Shown here: positions 29,095 to 39,151 of the stretch, piece after piece
Numbering within the stretch: the first letter of the stretch is position 1
How the letters are laid out: each line of letters begins with the position of its first letter
Assembly (NCBI GenBank): GCA_023480885.1
Contig: JAMCWX010000063.1
Coordinates: forward strand, 1-41,585
Reading direction: 5' to 3'
DNA length: 41,585 nt
DNA from: Chloroflexota bacterium
GTDB lineage: Bacteria; Chloroflexota; UBA6077; FW602-bin22; JACPRP01
The notes under the pieces: model-generated
Told to the model about the DNA's origin: nothing
Seen by the model: the letters and a program-made list of their open reading frames with translations, nothing else
Databases searched by the model: none
Program-made: the position numbers and the translations under genes

Positions 29095-32000
29095 CTACGT
29101 CTCTTTTCTTATAGTCTTGCGCAGCAACGCCGAGGCTGACGCAGCGTTCAAGTGACGGAAGGCGTCGGGGTAGTCGGGTTTCAATTCCAGGGCCTTTTGC
29201 AGTTCCGCGATGGCCTCGGCGAACTTGCCCTGTTTCTTAAGGACGACGCCCAGATTGCGATGGAACTCGGCACTGACGGGGTCCATTTGTATCACGTTTC
29301 GATACAGCGCCGCCGCCTCTTCCAGGTCGCCCTGCTCCTCGATCAGTTCGCCGAGGTTGCTCTGCCACTGAGGATTGCGCGGCTCCATGGAAATCGCGAC
29401 CTGGACCTCAGCCACGGCCTCGGCCATCCTGCCCATCTTGCGCAGCAACTGCGCCAGATCGCAGTGGAACGCCGCCCTGTTTGCGATTGAGATCGCCTTC
29501 TGGCAGCATTGCAGGCCGTGCCCGAGATTGCCCTGCGCAGTCGCCAGCCGGGCTCGCTCGATCCACAACTCGGGGTCGTCGCGCGTTAGTTTGAAAGCTT
29601 TACGCAGAATCGCCGCAGCTGGTTCGGGCTGGCCTAGGGCTATGTGCGCTCTGGCAGCACGCTTGAGATAGCTCACTTCGTTGCCATCGTTGGCAATGGC
29701 CTGCAAGTACTCTCTGAGAGCCTTCTGAAGCTGGCCGCGCTCCTCGTAGATCAGCCCTAGCTGGTAGCGAGCAGGTGCCAAGTTTGGAGCCTCGGTGGCG
29801 ATGCGCTGTATCTCGGCATCGGCTTTGTCCGTCTGCCCCAGCGCCTTGAGCGTCAGAGCCAGATTCAACTGATACTCGTGGGTGAGGGGCTCAAGTTTGA
29901 GGGCCTGTCTGGAATGGTGCAGCGCCTCTCGCGGGCGCCCCTGCTGCCGACGGATCACGGCGAGCAAATCGTAGACGCCCGCCAACGGCGCTTCCCCTGG
30001 AAGAGCCAGCGCCCGCTGCAAGAGCTCGACAGCCTCGTCAAGCTTCCCCAGGCGCACCAACGCCCTGCCTGTACACCACAGCCCCTCGCGGCTCTCAGGC
30101 TCCGTCTCCAACGAGCCCTCGAACTCGACCAGGGCGCGCTCCCAATCACCTGATGCTTCGTACAGAACGCCGAGCTGCCGCCGCCACCCGGCCTCCCAGG
30201 GATTCATTCGCACTGCTTCCTCGAGATCGCCGCGGGCATCGTCCTGCTTCAAGGCAAGCCGAATTCTACTCAGGTTGTAGCGATAAACCCCTTTCGCGGG
30301 CGCCATCCTTACCGCTTGCGCGAAGCACTTCTGCGCCTCCGCCAGCATACCTTTGCTCTCGAAAACCAGTCCGAGCTGATTGTAGAGGGCAGCATCCTGC
30401 CGGCCCTCGTGCAATCCCTTTTCGATCAACACCTGCGCATCGTCCGGTCTCTTCATTCTGAGGTACACGCTTGCGGCGCCGCACCGATGTGATTGCACGG
30501 GGGGCTGCAACGCGAGCGCTTTGAACCACTCGGCGAGCGCATCGTCCAGCGATCCGGATAGATCGTAAAGCGCTCCAAGCTCGGCGTGAGCGCTGGCGCA
30601 ATCCGGATTCAGCTCCAAAGCACGTTCGGCGCTCTCCAAAGCAACTTTATACTCCTCTGCCTCGACTGCCACTAAGCCAGTCTTCGCCAATTTGGCGCGG
30701 TAGACCGAGCCAACGGCCACGTGAGCTTCGGCGCTCAAGGGCGCCCGTTGCACGACGCGCTTCTGCTGCGTCAAAGCCTCGGTGAAGCGACCCATTTCGG
30801 CGTAACAGAGCCCCAGGGCATAGCGCGCGATCAAGTCGAGATCCCGTTCTGCTGTATCGCCGCGCGCCGCAGATTCCAGAGCTCTCACAGCGTCGCCCAC
30901 TCGATCCATTTGCAGGTACAGAAGCCCAAGCTTGCGTCGATAACGCCACCCGGATGCGCACAGCGCCGCGGCGTTCTCGTATGCTGCAATCGCTCTCTGG
31001 GAATCGCCAAGTATGTGAAGGATATCTCCCAGCTCGGCGTGCCACTTATGATTGCTTTCGATGGCCAGGGCGCGCGTCAGCCAGGTACGAGCCTCCTCAT
31101 AGCGACCAGTCTTGGAGTAGGCCAGAGCCAACTCGTGCAGGTAGCGAGCACTGTGCGGCGAGAGATCAACCGCCGTCTGAAGCGCATTCAGAGCCGCGTC
31201 CTGCTGTCCGAGCGCCGTGTGAATTCCACCCAACTCGTTCTGCCAGGAGGCATTGCGCGGCTCTATCTCCACAGCCTTGACGAGGGCTGTCGCCGCCTCT
31301 GCCAGCAGATCAAGGGCTTTGTAAGTCGACGCCAGACCTGCCCAGAATCCCGCCACCTCAGGTGCAAGGTCGCACGCTTTCTGATAGCGATCGAGCGCCA
31401 CTCGCGGCTGTCTCATCGTGAGCAAGACGCTGCCTAGAGTCGCGTGAGCGTCGGCGTCAGCAGGCGCGAGCGAGGTGGCGCGCAGAAGCGTCTCAGCCGC
31501 TTCGGCGTACCGTTCCAGCCTGACGAAAACCTTCCCTGCCCTCAACAAATGAGGGGCTGGCGATCGGTCCTTTTCGGCAGCCTGGCGATATTCCTTTAGC
31601 GCTTCCTCCAGGAGATTCGCCGATTCGAGCATCTGCCCGAGCTCGTCATGCCAGGCTGGCGGGGCCTGGGGCGTCTCGGTGGCTCGCCGCAGATAAACGA
31701 TCCCTTCAGCCAGCTTGCCGAGCCTGGCGCAGAAGCTGGCGGCAAGGTGCGCGTAACCAGGCTCGGAAGGCGTCAGGGTCGTCGCCTTCACCGCGCAGGC
31801 ACACGCTTCCTCCAATGCCCCTCGTTGGCCGTATATCGTCGCCAGACGGTAATGCGCCTCTGCGAGGTCAGGATCAAGGGCAACCGCGACTTTCAGCTCT
31901 CGCAAAGCCGCGTCCACCTGCCCGACGTTCAGCAAGCATCTTCCGAGCACTGCACGACATCGTCCATCGTCTGGCCCAAGAGCCACAGACCTGGCTGCCT

Positions 32001-35000
32001 GTTCCAGCGCCGCGTCGAACCTCTTCGTGTCAGCGTACACGAGCGCCAGTTCTCGCCGTGCGGCGGCTGATTCCAGCCCCTGGCTGAATGCCGCCAGCAG
32101 CGCGTCTTCTGCCTCGGCATAGCGCCCCAGCGCCCGACACGCCGAGCCAGCTAGCGCAGCGTAGGAGATCCCTCCTGGATCGAGCTCGACGGCTTTGAGA
32201 TACTCTTCCACAGCGCGAGCCGTCCGACCTCCAGCCTCGTAAACCATCCCGAGCTCGGCACGGATCTCAGGGTCGTCCGGATCGAGAGAGACGGCGTGCC
32301 GCAGCATCTTTTCCGCTTTATCGAACCGCTGCAACCGCTTGAGCAAGAGCCCCTGGCGGAGCCAGTAAATCTTGGCAAATGGCACCAGATCGGCGGCCAT
32401 ACGGTAATGATCCAGAGCCTGCTGCCACTGCCCCAGCTTCTCGATTATCAGGCCCAACTCACTGTGCGTGTCTGCGGCGACCACCTCGGTCGACAGTGAG
32501 TTGTGTTCGTCGCGCTGGGCAGCCTGTGAACAAAGTTCCAGCGCCTCTCCAAGCGCTTTGATAGCCGCGTCGTTTTCGCCGAGGCGCGCGTGCATGACTC
32601 CTATGTTATGTCGATAAACGGGATCGGACGGTCTGAGAGCAGCGGCCTTCTTGTAATGTTCCAGGGCTTCCGAGAAACTGCCCTGCTCTGCCAGGACCGC
32701 GCCGAGCTGCTCGCGGTAATCGGCTCGGTCGGGCTCCAGCTTCACGGCGATGGCCAGTTCCGCCTGGGCTTCGGCGGACCTTCCCAACAGCTTCAACGTC
32801 CAGCCTACGAGCTGATAATACGCCGCTACTTCAGGGCGAAGCTGAAGCGCACGTCGATAGCAATCCAGCGCATCTGCGTAAGCCCCTCGCCGCTCGTGAA
32901 CCATCCCTAGCTCTGCGTAAGCTTCCGCCGTGGGGCGCATACCCACGCATCTCTGCAACTCTGCCTCCGCCTGAGCCAGGTGCCCCAGCTTTCTGTAAAT
33001 TCGCCCCAGAGCAAGGGTGGTGTCAGGACCGCGTTTAAGCCTGACGGCGATCTTGTATTCGTCGAGAGCCTCGGCAAGACGCTCTCCTTCTTCCAGCAGC
33101 GCGCCCAGTTCCTGATGGAAGTCGATATCGTCAAAGTCTTGTTCCATCGCCCGGCGCAGCGTCTCCTCCGCCTCGGTCCGCTCGCCGTGCTGGCGCTGAA
33201 GTTTGCCAACGTGCAGCCAGTAATGTGAACGGCCGACAAGCGCAATTGCGCTTCGATACTCCTGCATCGCCGCGTCAGGGTCACCCTCAGCTTCGCGCAA
33301 ATGTCCTGTTTGATGGTGAACCTCGGCCTGCACAACCGCGAGTTTGGCGGTGGCGGCTCCGATCTGCGCCGCTGCCTCGACAACATCGCCACGCTGAGAG
33401 CTGATGTTCGCGAGACCAAGATGATAGCTCACGTCGTTGCCGCTCAAGCCCAGCGCCGTCTTGTGTTCTCTGGCAGCCCCGTCGAACTCCTCCTGTTCGG
33501 CCAGGACGTCGCCCAGATCCTGGTGCAAATCGGCCCGATGTGGGTCCAGCTTGACGGCATCTTCGAGAGCCCGACGCGCCAGTCCGTACTGCTTGAGCTG
33601 GCGAAGCGCGTGGCCGAACTGCCGGCACAGATCCACATTCGTCGGACTGATCTTCACGAAAGCGCGGTACGAATCCTCGCCGAGCGCCACCAGGCACTTC
33701 GCGGCGATGACCACGTTGCGGCTCTCTTCACCGTGGCCGACCAGCTCGGCGATCAATCGCTGCTTGTTCTGCGCCTCGGTTAATAAGAATACCACGCTTT
33801 TCTCCCAGTTCGGATCGCCAGCCGCAAGCGCGACCAGGTCGCGAATTGTCGATCCCTTTTCCAAAGCCTGCTTCATTGCCTGCGCGCCGAAGCATTGCAG
33901 GAAGAGAGGGCTCCTGAACCTGACGAAGTTCGAGTCCGGGCTCGATTCCAGGATGCAGCTATCCAATAAGCAACGCTCCACATATTCGCCGTCCACGCTC
34001 CGGCCATTCCCCGACCGTCCACCAGACGCGGCGAGCCCGTGAACCAACCGCTCAAAATCGTTTGCGCTTGCCCGAGAGAGACCCTCATTCAGCATTTTCC
34101 AGGCGAGAGCGACCAGGGCTGAACGGCAGACAGTTAGTATCGCTTCATCTTCGCCATGGATCGGCCCCTGACCTGAGCCTGGCAAGAGCGCGTCTTGCCG
34201 CGAGAACTCCACAGCGCCTCTAAGGAGCGCTTCGCACAACTGACTGAGAACAGCAAGGGAGACATCCGCAGAAGCGCCACTGGCCCCTGCGTCTGGAGAC
34301 AGCGAGCACGCTGTCTTGAGAATAAACGGGTTCCTCACCGTCTCCCACAAATCCCCATCGGCGCTGAGCATTTGCAGCAAACCTTTGCTATTCCGATCGC
34401 CCAGGATTGAGGACACTAAGCCTGTGATACCGCCATCTTCCAGCGGCTGAAGGGTGATTACGGAGAAATCCTTGAACCAGGCTTCGAGCGTGGAGTAGTC
34501 TTGGGGGCGAGCGGCGACGACGTATTTCTGATCGGGATATTCCCTCGCGACAAACCGTGCCAGGGCGCGCAGCGTCTCCAATTGATCCTTTGCCGGAACG
34601 CGGCAATACTCGTCAATCAGGATGAGCAGCTTCTCGTGGCGAAGAAGCCTCTTGACCTCCATCTCCGAGACGTCGGATTCGACTAGCTCACCGATTGCGA
34701 ATTGAATCTGCTGTTCGATGGTCCTGGTCGATACCGGTTCCAGTCGAAAGTAGAGGGGCAGGCGCTGCTCATCGCAAAGGGTGTACCGAGCAACGTCGGC
34801 GCTGCCGAACCCTGACCAGTAGGCGGCGTAATCGTGGGCCGTGGCCAGGAGGAGCCTGGTCTTGCCAGCGCCGACGTCGCCGAGGAGCACGGCACGCCGG
34901 GCCGACTTCAGCGCTTCGGAGGAATCGGCGACATCGGGCAGGCTAGAATCCCCAGAAAGCCTTAAAGGGACATAGCCCTGCCTGGCCTCGGAGAACTTAT

Positions 35001-35118
35001 GCGTTTCCAGCGATCCGCGCAGATACTTGGCAATGAGTTCAGGCGCAGCCTCCGCGTTGGTTCCGACGCGATTTCTGTTCTCTGGGTTCCTGTTCGCTGG
35101 TCGATCCACCATTGCCAT
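29095..35118 (-). CDS. Giant STAND-type NTPase with a long TPR array
   Basis: A protein of about 2010 residues. Residues about 75-330 are a NACHT-like P-loop NTPase: Walker A GDVGAGKT, Walker B LLILIDEY, and a later AARPQDYS segment. A helical region follows to about 490. From about 495 to the C-terminus come about 44 tetratricopeptide repeats of about 34 residues (A-E-L-G-x-V pattern and A-L-E-L-x-P), forming a superhelix for protein contacts. No membrane segment or obvious effector domain is seen at the N-terminus. Such STAND NTPases act as sensors or scaffolds, and some are antiphage or signalling switches; the role here is unknown. The start is probably ATG 35118 or 35112, with a G-rich site upstream; a GTG at 35133 also is possible. 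Confidence 0.88.
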   Translation of the reverse strand: MAMVDRPANRNPENRNRVGTNAEAAPELIAKYLRGSLETHKFSEARQGYVPLRLSGDSSLPDVADSSEALKSARRAVLLGDVGAGKTRLLLATAHDYAAYWSGFGSADVARYTLCDEQRLPLYFRLEPVSTRTIEQQIQFAIGELVESDVSEMEVKRLLRHEKLLILIDEYCRVPAKDQLETLRALARFVAREYPDQKYVVAARPQDYSTLEAWFKDFSVITLQPLEDGGITGLVSSILGDRNSKGLLQMLSADGDLWETVRNPFILKTACSLSPDAGASGASADVSLAVLSQLCEALLRGAVEFSRQDALLPGSGQGPIHGEDEAILTVCRSALVALAWKMLNEGLSRASANDFERLVHGLAASGGRSGNGRSVDGEYVERCLLDSCILESSPDSNFVRFRSPLFLQCFGAQAMKQALEKGSTIRDLVALAAGDPNWEKSVVFLLTEAQNKQRLIAELVGHGEESRNVVIAAKCLVALGEDSYRAFVKISPTNVDLCRQFGHALRQLKQYGLARRALEDAVKLDPHRADLHQDLGDVLAEQEEFDGAAREHKTALGLSGNDVSYHLGLANISSQRGDVVEAAAQIGAATAKLAVVQAEVHHQTGHLREAEGDPDAAMQEYRSAIALVGRSHYWLHVGKLQRQHGERTEAEETLRRAMEQDFDDIDFHQELGALLEEGERLAEALDEYKIAVRLKRGPDTTLALGRIYRKLGHLAQAEAELQRCVGMRPTAEAYAELGMVHERRGAYADALDCYRRALQLRPEVAAYYQLVGWTLKLLGRSAEAQAELAIAVKLEPDRADYREQLGAVLAEQGSFSEALEHYKKAAALRPSDPVYRHNIGVMHARLGENDAAIKALGEALELCSQAAQRDEHNSLSTEVVAADTHSELGLIIEKLGQWQQALDHYRMAADLVPFAKIYWLRQGLLLKRLQRFDKAEKMLRHAVSLDPDDPEIRAELGMVYEAGGRTARAVEEYLKAVELDPGGISYAALAGSACRALGRYAEAEDALLAAFSQGLESAAARRELALVYADTKRFDAALEQAARSVALGPDDGRCRAVLGRCLLNVGQVDAALRELKVAVALDPDLAEAHYRLATIYGQRGALEEACACAVKATTLTPSEPGYAHLAASFCARLGKLAEGIVYLRRATETPQAPPAWHDELGQMLESANLLEEALKEYRQAAEKDRSPAPHLLRAGKVFVRLERYAEAAETLLRATSLAPADADAHATLGSVLLTMRQPRVALDRYQKACDLAPEVAGFWAGLASTYKALDLLAEAATALVKAVEIEPRNASWQNELGGIHTALGQQDAALNALQTAVDLSPHSARYLHELALAYSKTGRYEEARTWLTRALAIESNHKWHAELGDILHILGDSQRAIAAYENAAALCASGWRYRRKLGLLYLQMDRVGDAVRALESAARGDTAERDLDLIARYALGLCYAEMGRFTEALTQQKRVVQRAPLSAEAHVAVGSVYRAKLAKTGLVAVEAEEYKVALESAERALELNPDCASAHAELGALYDLSGSLDDALAEWFKALALQPPVQSHRCGAASVYLRMKRPDDAQVLIEKGLHEGRQDAALYNQLGLVFESKGMLAEAQKCFAQAVRMAPAKGVYRYNLSRIRLALKQDDARGDLEEAVRMNPWEAGWRRQLGVLYEASGDWERALVEFEGSLETEPESREGLWCTGRALVRLGKLDEAVELLQRALALPGEAPLAGVYDLLAVIRRQQGRPREALHHSRQALKLEPLTHEYQLNLALTLKALGQTDKADAEIQRIATEAPNLAPARYQLGLIYEERGQLQKALREYLQAIANDGNEVSYLKRAARAHIALGQPEPAAAILRKAFKLTRDDPELWIERARLATAQGNLGHGLQCCQKAISIANRAAFHCDLAQLLRKMGRMAEAVAEVQVAISMEPRNPQWQSNLGELIEEQGDLEEAAALYRNVIQMDPVSAEFHRNLGVVLKKQGKFAEAIAELQKALELKPDYPDAFRHLNAASASALLRKTIRKET

Positions 35119-35163
35119 ACCACCACCCCCCACCCAAGGCCAACCGGCGTTCTCGAACTGGTA

Positions 35164-35217
35164 CGGCCCTCACCCTACCCTCTCCCACAGGGAGAGGGAA
35201 ACCCTTCTCCCTCTCCG
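35164..35217. repeat. Palindromic extragenic repeat (CCCTCTCCC type)
   Basis: CCCTCTCCC (35178-35186), ACA, GGGAGAGGG (35190-35198) is a perfect 9-bp stem, followed by a further CTCCCTCTCC arm (35206-35215) that can pair with the GGGAGAGGG arm instead. This type of CCCTCACCCTA...GGGAGAGGG element is widespread as a dispersed repeat in bacterial genomes. It lies between the enoyl-CoA hydratase stop and the giant TPR start. Confidence 0.7.
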
Positions 35218-35230
35218 TATCTCCGTGACT

Positions 35231-35260
35231 CCGTGGTGCAGTGTTCCGTGGCGCAGTGTT
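35231..35260. repeat. Tandem 15-bp direct repeat
   Basis: CCGTGGTGCAGTGTT (35231-35245) and CCGTGGCGCAGTGTT (35246-35260) are adjacent copies with one difference. They follow the palindromic repeat in the same intergenic space of about 150 bp. Confidence 0.6.
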
Positions 35261-35272
35261 CGCGTCCTTTGC

Positions 35273-36058
<786 letters not shown>

Positions 36059-36185
36059 AATCCTTTCCTCCTTCGCGAAATATCAGGTTCGATCACGGTG
36101 AACCCGTATCAGTTAGGATTCCCTAAAGTCCACGCGCTCCTCCTGGCTAGAGCCAATATACCTCGTGATACTTCTGGCTTCCCCG

Positions 36186-37559
36186 TCAATCCGCTGCCAG
36201 GACAGGAATAGTTGCCTTGGCATACGGCATGACGGCAAACCTTGCGCCTGCGCCCAGCAGCGCCTTTGCTTGCCGAATCGCCGCTTCGACCGACGCCACT
36301 TTCCTGAGGCGCATCCTTCTGGCCAGATCGTCGCTTATGGAGCTGACCAAGAACGTTGGATGCTCGCCCACTTCGTGGAGGAGCCGCATAGCGACGTGCC
36401 CTGGCAAGTGGAAGTCGCGCAACAGCTCGCTCTTGATGGCTTCCGCGCTGGGATACTCGAACCACTTCTCGAACTCGGGGTTACCCGAGCCATCGCGTGC
36501 CTCGGCGACAAGGATCACCACTCCACCATCCTTGAGCGCCGAAGCCGCGGCGTGGAAGCCACGAACCGACTGCCACATGTTTATATCCTTGGGGAAGCCC
36601 CCACAGCTCGCGATGATAGCATCGAACCGCTCAGGGACAGGCACGGAGTAGAGGCTCCCAATCCTCTCGCATCCAGCCAGGAAGGCATCGCGCCAGTGGC
36701 CGGCGACAACATCCACGATCCTCGCGTCAGGATTGACGACGCTGTTCAGGATGAAATGGGGCTCGATTATTGCCGCTATCTCGTCCAGGTCCTCGGCCAC
36801 TGGGTTATCCTTCAGGCGTCCTGGAACGCAGCCAGGATGAATTGGCTGGCTGCCGCTTCTCTCCAGAGCGAGACTGTGATTTTCCTGGATCGTCTCGAAA
36901 TAGGCCACGCCAGGGCAGAGCGCCTTGCGCCCGCCGCCGAAACCGGCGAGGGCGTGGAAGTCGACGCCGCCTGTGAGGATAATCTTATCTGCCTCGACCA
37001 CCAGGCGATTGATCGCCACGTGAGTGCCGCGACGGGTGGTTCCCAGGAAGACATGACCGGCCTCGTCGTGGCAATCGTGATCCACGATCCTGTAGCGCTG
37101 CACGACTTTCTCGCCCAGAACGCGGACGTGCTCCTCGCGAGTGTGTCGGCGATGGGTGCCGAGCGCGAAAAGGATCGTGATGTTGTCGTCGGGCACGCCA
37201 TACTCGGCTAACTGCCCGAGGACGAAGGGAACAAGGATATCGCAGCGCACGGAAAGCCTGGTCACATCGCTGGCGATGACGACGACCTTGTCGGACGCCG
37301 CGATGACTGCGCGCAAAGGCGGGGAGTTAATGGGGTTTTCCACCGCCGACCTGAGCGCAGCAAAAGTGTCGTCGATGCCGATAGAGGGTTGGGGCTCGAT
37401 GACGAAGGCCAGATCCTCTGGAGGAAGGCTCAGGTCAATAACACTATCGCCATACTTGAGACTGAAGTGAACCTCGCCATTGGACCCACTGAAGGCGCTC
37501 AACTGCTTCCCTCTTCGAACTGAGCTACGATCCTTTTTCCTCGACCCAGATTGGGACAT
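36186..37559 (-). CDS. LarA family nickel-pincer racemase/epimerase
   Basis: LarA-type enzymes racemise 2-hydroxy acids with a lysine-bound nickel-pincer nucleotide. Numbered from ATG 37559, the protein keeps four key residues: His136 in GTHRRH, His202 in VDFHALAGF, Lys212 in GGGRK, and His228 in ENHSLALE. Their spacings (66, 10 and 16 residues) equal those of His108, His174, Lys184 and His200 in L. plantarum LarA. Lys184 and His200 there are pincer attachment and nickel ligand. The start is uncertain: 37628 TTG overlaps a -35 box, ATG 37559 has no ribosome site, and TTG 37502 follows GAGGGA. larB, larC and larE for making the cofactor are not in the window. The substrate may be lactate or another 2-hydroxy acid. 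Confidence 0.88.
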   Translation of the reverse strand: MSQSGSRKKDRSSVRRGKQLSAFSGSNGEVHFSLKYGDSVIDLSLPPEDLAFVIEPQPSIGIDDTFAALRSAVENPINSPPLRAVIAASDKVVVIASDVTRLSVRCDILVPFVLGQLAEYGVPDDNITILFALGTHRRHTREEHVRVLGEKVVQRYRIVDHDCHDEAGHVFLGTTRRGTHVAINRLVVEADKIILTGGVDFHALAGFGGGRKALCPGVAYFETIQENHSLALERSGSQPIHPGCVPGRLKDNPVAEDLDEIAAIIEPHFILNSVVNPDARIVDVVAGHWRDAFLAGCERIGSLYSVPVPERFDAIIASCGGFPKDINMWQSVRGFHAAASALKDGGVVILVAEARDGSGNPEFEKWFEYPSAEAIKSELLRDFHLPGHVAMRLLHEVGEHPTFLVSSISDDLARRMRLRKVASVEAAIRQAKALLGAGARFAVMPYAKATIPVLAAD

Positions 37560-37601
37560 CACGCGTGCGAGGAGCCAAGCCTCGTGCACGGTGTCTCTCA
37601 T

Positions 37602-37628
37602 GTTATATGGCGGGTGGTAGTCTGTCAA
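37602..37628 (-). promoter_or_regulatory. Promoter of LarA-type gene
   Basis: On the minus strand TTGACA (37628-37623), a 15-nt spacer and TATAAC (37607-37602). The -35 is a perfect match and the spacer is short. Predicted start is near 37595. The first in-frame TTG at 37628 is inside the -35 and cannot be used. Confidence 0.55.
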
Positions 37629-37657
37629 GCCGCTGTGACCATCCAGACGAAGATAAA

Positions 37658-37728
37658 ATGCAGCCAGCGGCTTTCTTATGCAGCCGGCCGTGACTTTCTT
37701 CGCTCAAATCCTCGTTGTTTGGCTGCAT
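37658..37728. promoter_or_regulatory. Three ATGCAGCC boxes between larA-like and thyX
   Basis: ATGCAGCC occurs at 37658-37665 and 37678-37685 (20 nt apart, about two helical turns) and as GGCTGCAT at 37721-37728, inside the spacer of the thyX promoter. AAGCCGCTG (37627-37635) and CAGCGGCTT (37665-37673) form a further inverted repeat around the first box. An operator for one or both divergent genes is inferred. Confidence 0.4.
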
Positions 37729-37743
37729 CGGTTATGTTATAAT
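37715..37743 (+). promoter_or_regulatory. Sigma-70-type promoter of the thyX-fchA-folD-fhs operon
   Basis: TTGTTT (37715-37720), a 17-nt spacer and TATAAT (37738-37743) predict a transcript start near 37750 and a leader of about 60 nt before the thyX start at 37813. Confidence 0.7.
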
Positions 37744-37812
37744 ATCCCAGCTTGGTCTGGTTAACGGGCCTTCGGCAGTCCCTTCGACCACCACCACCAT
37801 CGGGGAGAAACG

Positions 37813-38490
37813 GTGCGAGTCAGCCTGATCAGATATACTCCAGAGCCGGAGCTTGCCATCGCCGCTGCCGCTCGTCTGTGTTACGCGGAAATCGGCGCCA
37901 GTCAACTCGTCGAGAAGCTGACGCCCACTCAGGTCGAGCGTCTCCTCCGCCAGGTCATATCTTCGGGCCACCACTCGGTGCTGGAGCACGCCAGCTTCAC
38001 CTTCGCCGTCGACGGCATTTCGCGCGCCACCAGCCACCAACTGGTTCGCCATCGCCTCGCCTCGTTCAGCCAGCAAAGCCAGCGATACGTCTCCTACAAG
38101 TCACCTGACTACGTAGTGCCACCTACTGTTGCTGCTGACGCCGATCTCAAGCAGATATTCGATCAGGCAGTCCTCGCCGCCTTCGAGCAGTATCGCAAGC
38201 TCATCGAGGCAGGCATACTTGCCGAAGACGCGCGCTACCTGCTGCCAAACGCCACCACCACGCGCCTGGCTATGACGATGAACGCGCGCGAGCTTATGCA
38301 CGTGTGCTCGATTCGCCTGTGCACGCGAGCGCAATGGGAGATTCGAGAGCTGTTCGAAAGGGTCAGAGACGAGGTCACGAAGGTGGCCCCGATCATCGGC
38401 AGCGCCCTACAGATCAAGTGCATCACGCTGGGTTACTGTGATGAAAGAGAAACCTGCGGAATACGACCTCTCAGAGAAGATATCTTGTAA
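37813..38490 (+). CDS. thyX: Flavin-dependent thymidylate synthase
   Basis: ThyX makes dTMP from dUMP using methylene-THF and FAD, producing tetrahydrofolate rather than dihydrofolate, so no DHFR is needed for this step. The 225-residue protein has the diagnostic RHRxxS motif at 79-84 (VRHRLASFSQQSQRY), a VLEHASFTF block and the RYVSYK continuation. A C-terminal NARELMHVCSIRLCTRAQWEIRELF segment matches the ThyX nucleotide-binding region. The start is GTG after GGGGAGAA. Its stop overlaps the AGGAGG of the next gene, so it is part of the one-carbon operon. Confidence 0.95.
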   Translation: MRVSLIRYTPEPELAIAAAARLCYAEIGASQLVEKLTPTQVERLLRQVISSGHHSVLEHASFTFAVDGISRATSHQLVRHRLASFSQQSQRYVSYKSPDYVVPPTVAADADLKQIFDQAVLAAFEQYRKLIEAGILAEDARYLLPNATTTRLAMTMNARELMHVCSIRLCTRAQWEIRELFERVRDEVTKVAPIIGSALQIKCITLGYCDERETCGIRPLREDIL

Positions 38491-38505
38491 GGAGGGATAG
38501 CCTAG

Positions 38506-39129
38506 GTGTACGTCAATAACCCCATGGGCCAGTTCCTGGACGATCTGGCTTCCAGCGCCCCAGCGCCGGGGGGCGGCAGCGTAGCTGCGTTAAGCGGGGC
38601 TCTCGGCGCAGCGCTGATCAGCATGGTCTGCAATCTGACCATCGGCAAAGAGAAGTATAAAGACGTCGAAGCGGACGTTCAAGCCATCCTGGAAAGATCG
38701 GAAGTCCTGCGACGCGAACTGATGGACCTCCTCGAGGCCGACACGCAGTTGTACGGAAAAGTCATCGCCGCTTACCGTCAGCCCAAGAACACGGAGGAAG
38801 AGAAGGCAGCTCGCCTTCAAGCCATCGACGCCGCACTCAAAGAAGCTTGCGGCGTTCCTATGCAGATTGCCAAACGCTGCGCCGAACTCGTCGAGCTATG
38901 CGTTCCAGCGGCCGCCAAAGGGAATGTCGGCGCTATCTCCGACATCGGCGTCGCGGTTTTGATGGCCGAGGCGGGCCTCGTGAGCGCCAAGCTGAACGTC
39001 GATATAAACCTCGGCTCCATCAAAGACGCGTCCTTCGTCGAGCAGGGTGCAACTGAGCTAGCGGGCTACCTGCGCGACAAAGCGGAGATCAAAGCTCGCG
39101 TTCTCAAAGAAGTCGAGGAAAAGCTGTAG
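38506..39129 (+). CDS. fchA: Methenyltetrahydrofolate cyclohydrolase, FchA/formiminotransferase-cyclodeaminase C-domain type
   Basis: A 207-residue, all-helical protein of the cyclodeaminase/cyclohydrolase family (FTCD C-terminal domain). It shows the GGGSVAALSGALGAALISMVCNLTIGK start and a NVGAISDIGVAVLMAEAGL segment with conserved Asp. As a stand-alone protein among folate genes it most likely converts methenyl-THF to formyl-THF and back. GTG 38506 follows AGGAGG by about 10 nt; thyX ends 15 bp upstream, and FolD starts 22 bp downstream. The neighbouring FolD lacks its cyclohydrolase lysine, so this protein probably provides that step. Confidence 0.92.
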   Translation: MYVNNPMGQFLDDLASSAPAPGGGSVAALSGALGAALISMVCNLTIGKEKYKDVEADVQAILERSEVLRRELMDLLEADTQLYGKVIAAYRQPKNTEEEKAARLQAIDAALKEACGVPMQIAKRCAELVELCVPAAAKGNVGAISDIGVAVLMAEAGLVSAKLNVDINLGSIKDASFVEQGATELAGYLRDKAEIKARVLKEVEEKL

Positions 39130-39151
39130 TTTAAGGAGATTCTGAAAAGCT

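Noticed and set aside
29095-35118. Plus-strand frames of 100-240 codons across the giant gene, and minus-strand frames in other phases
   Set aside because: They mirror the repetitive TPR codons and show no family features or ribosome sites.
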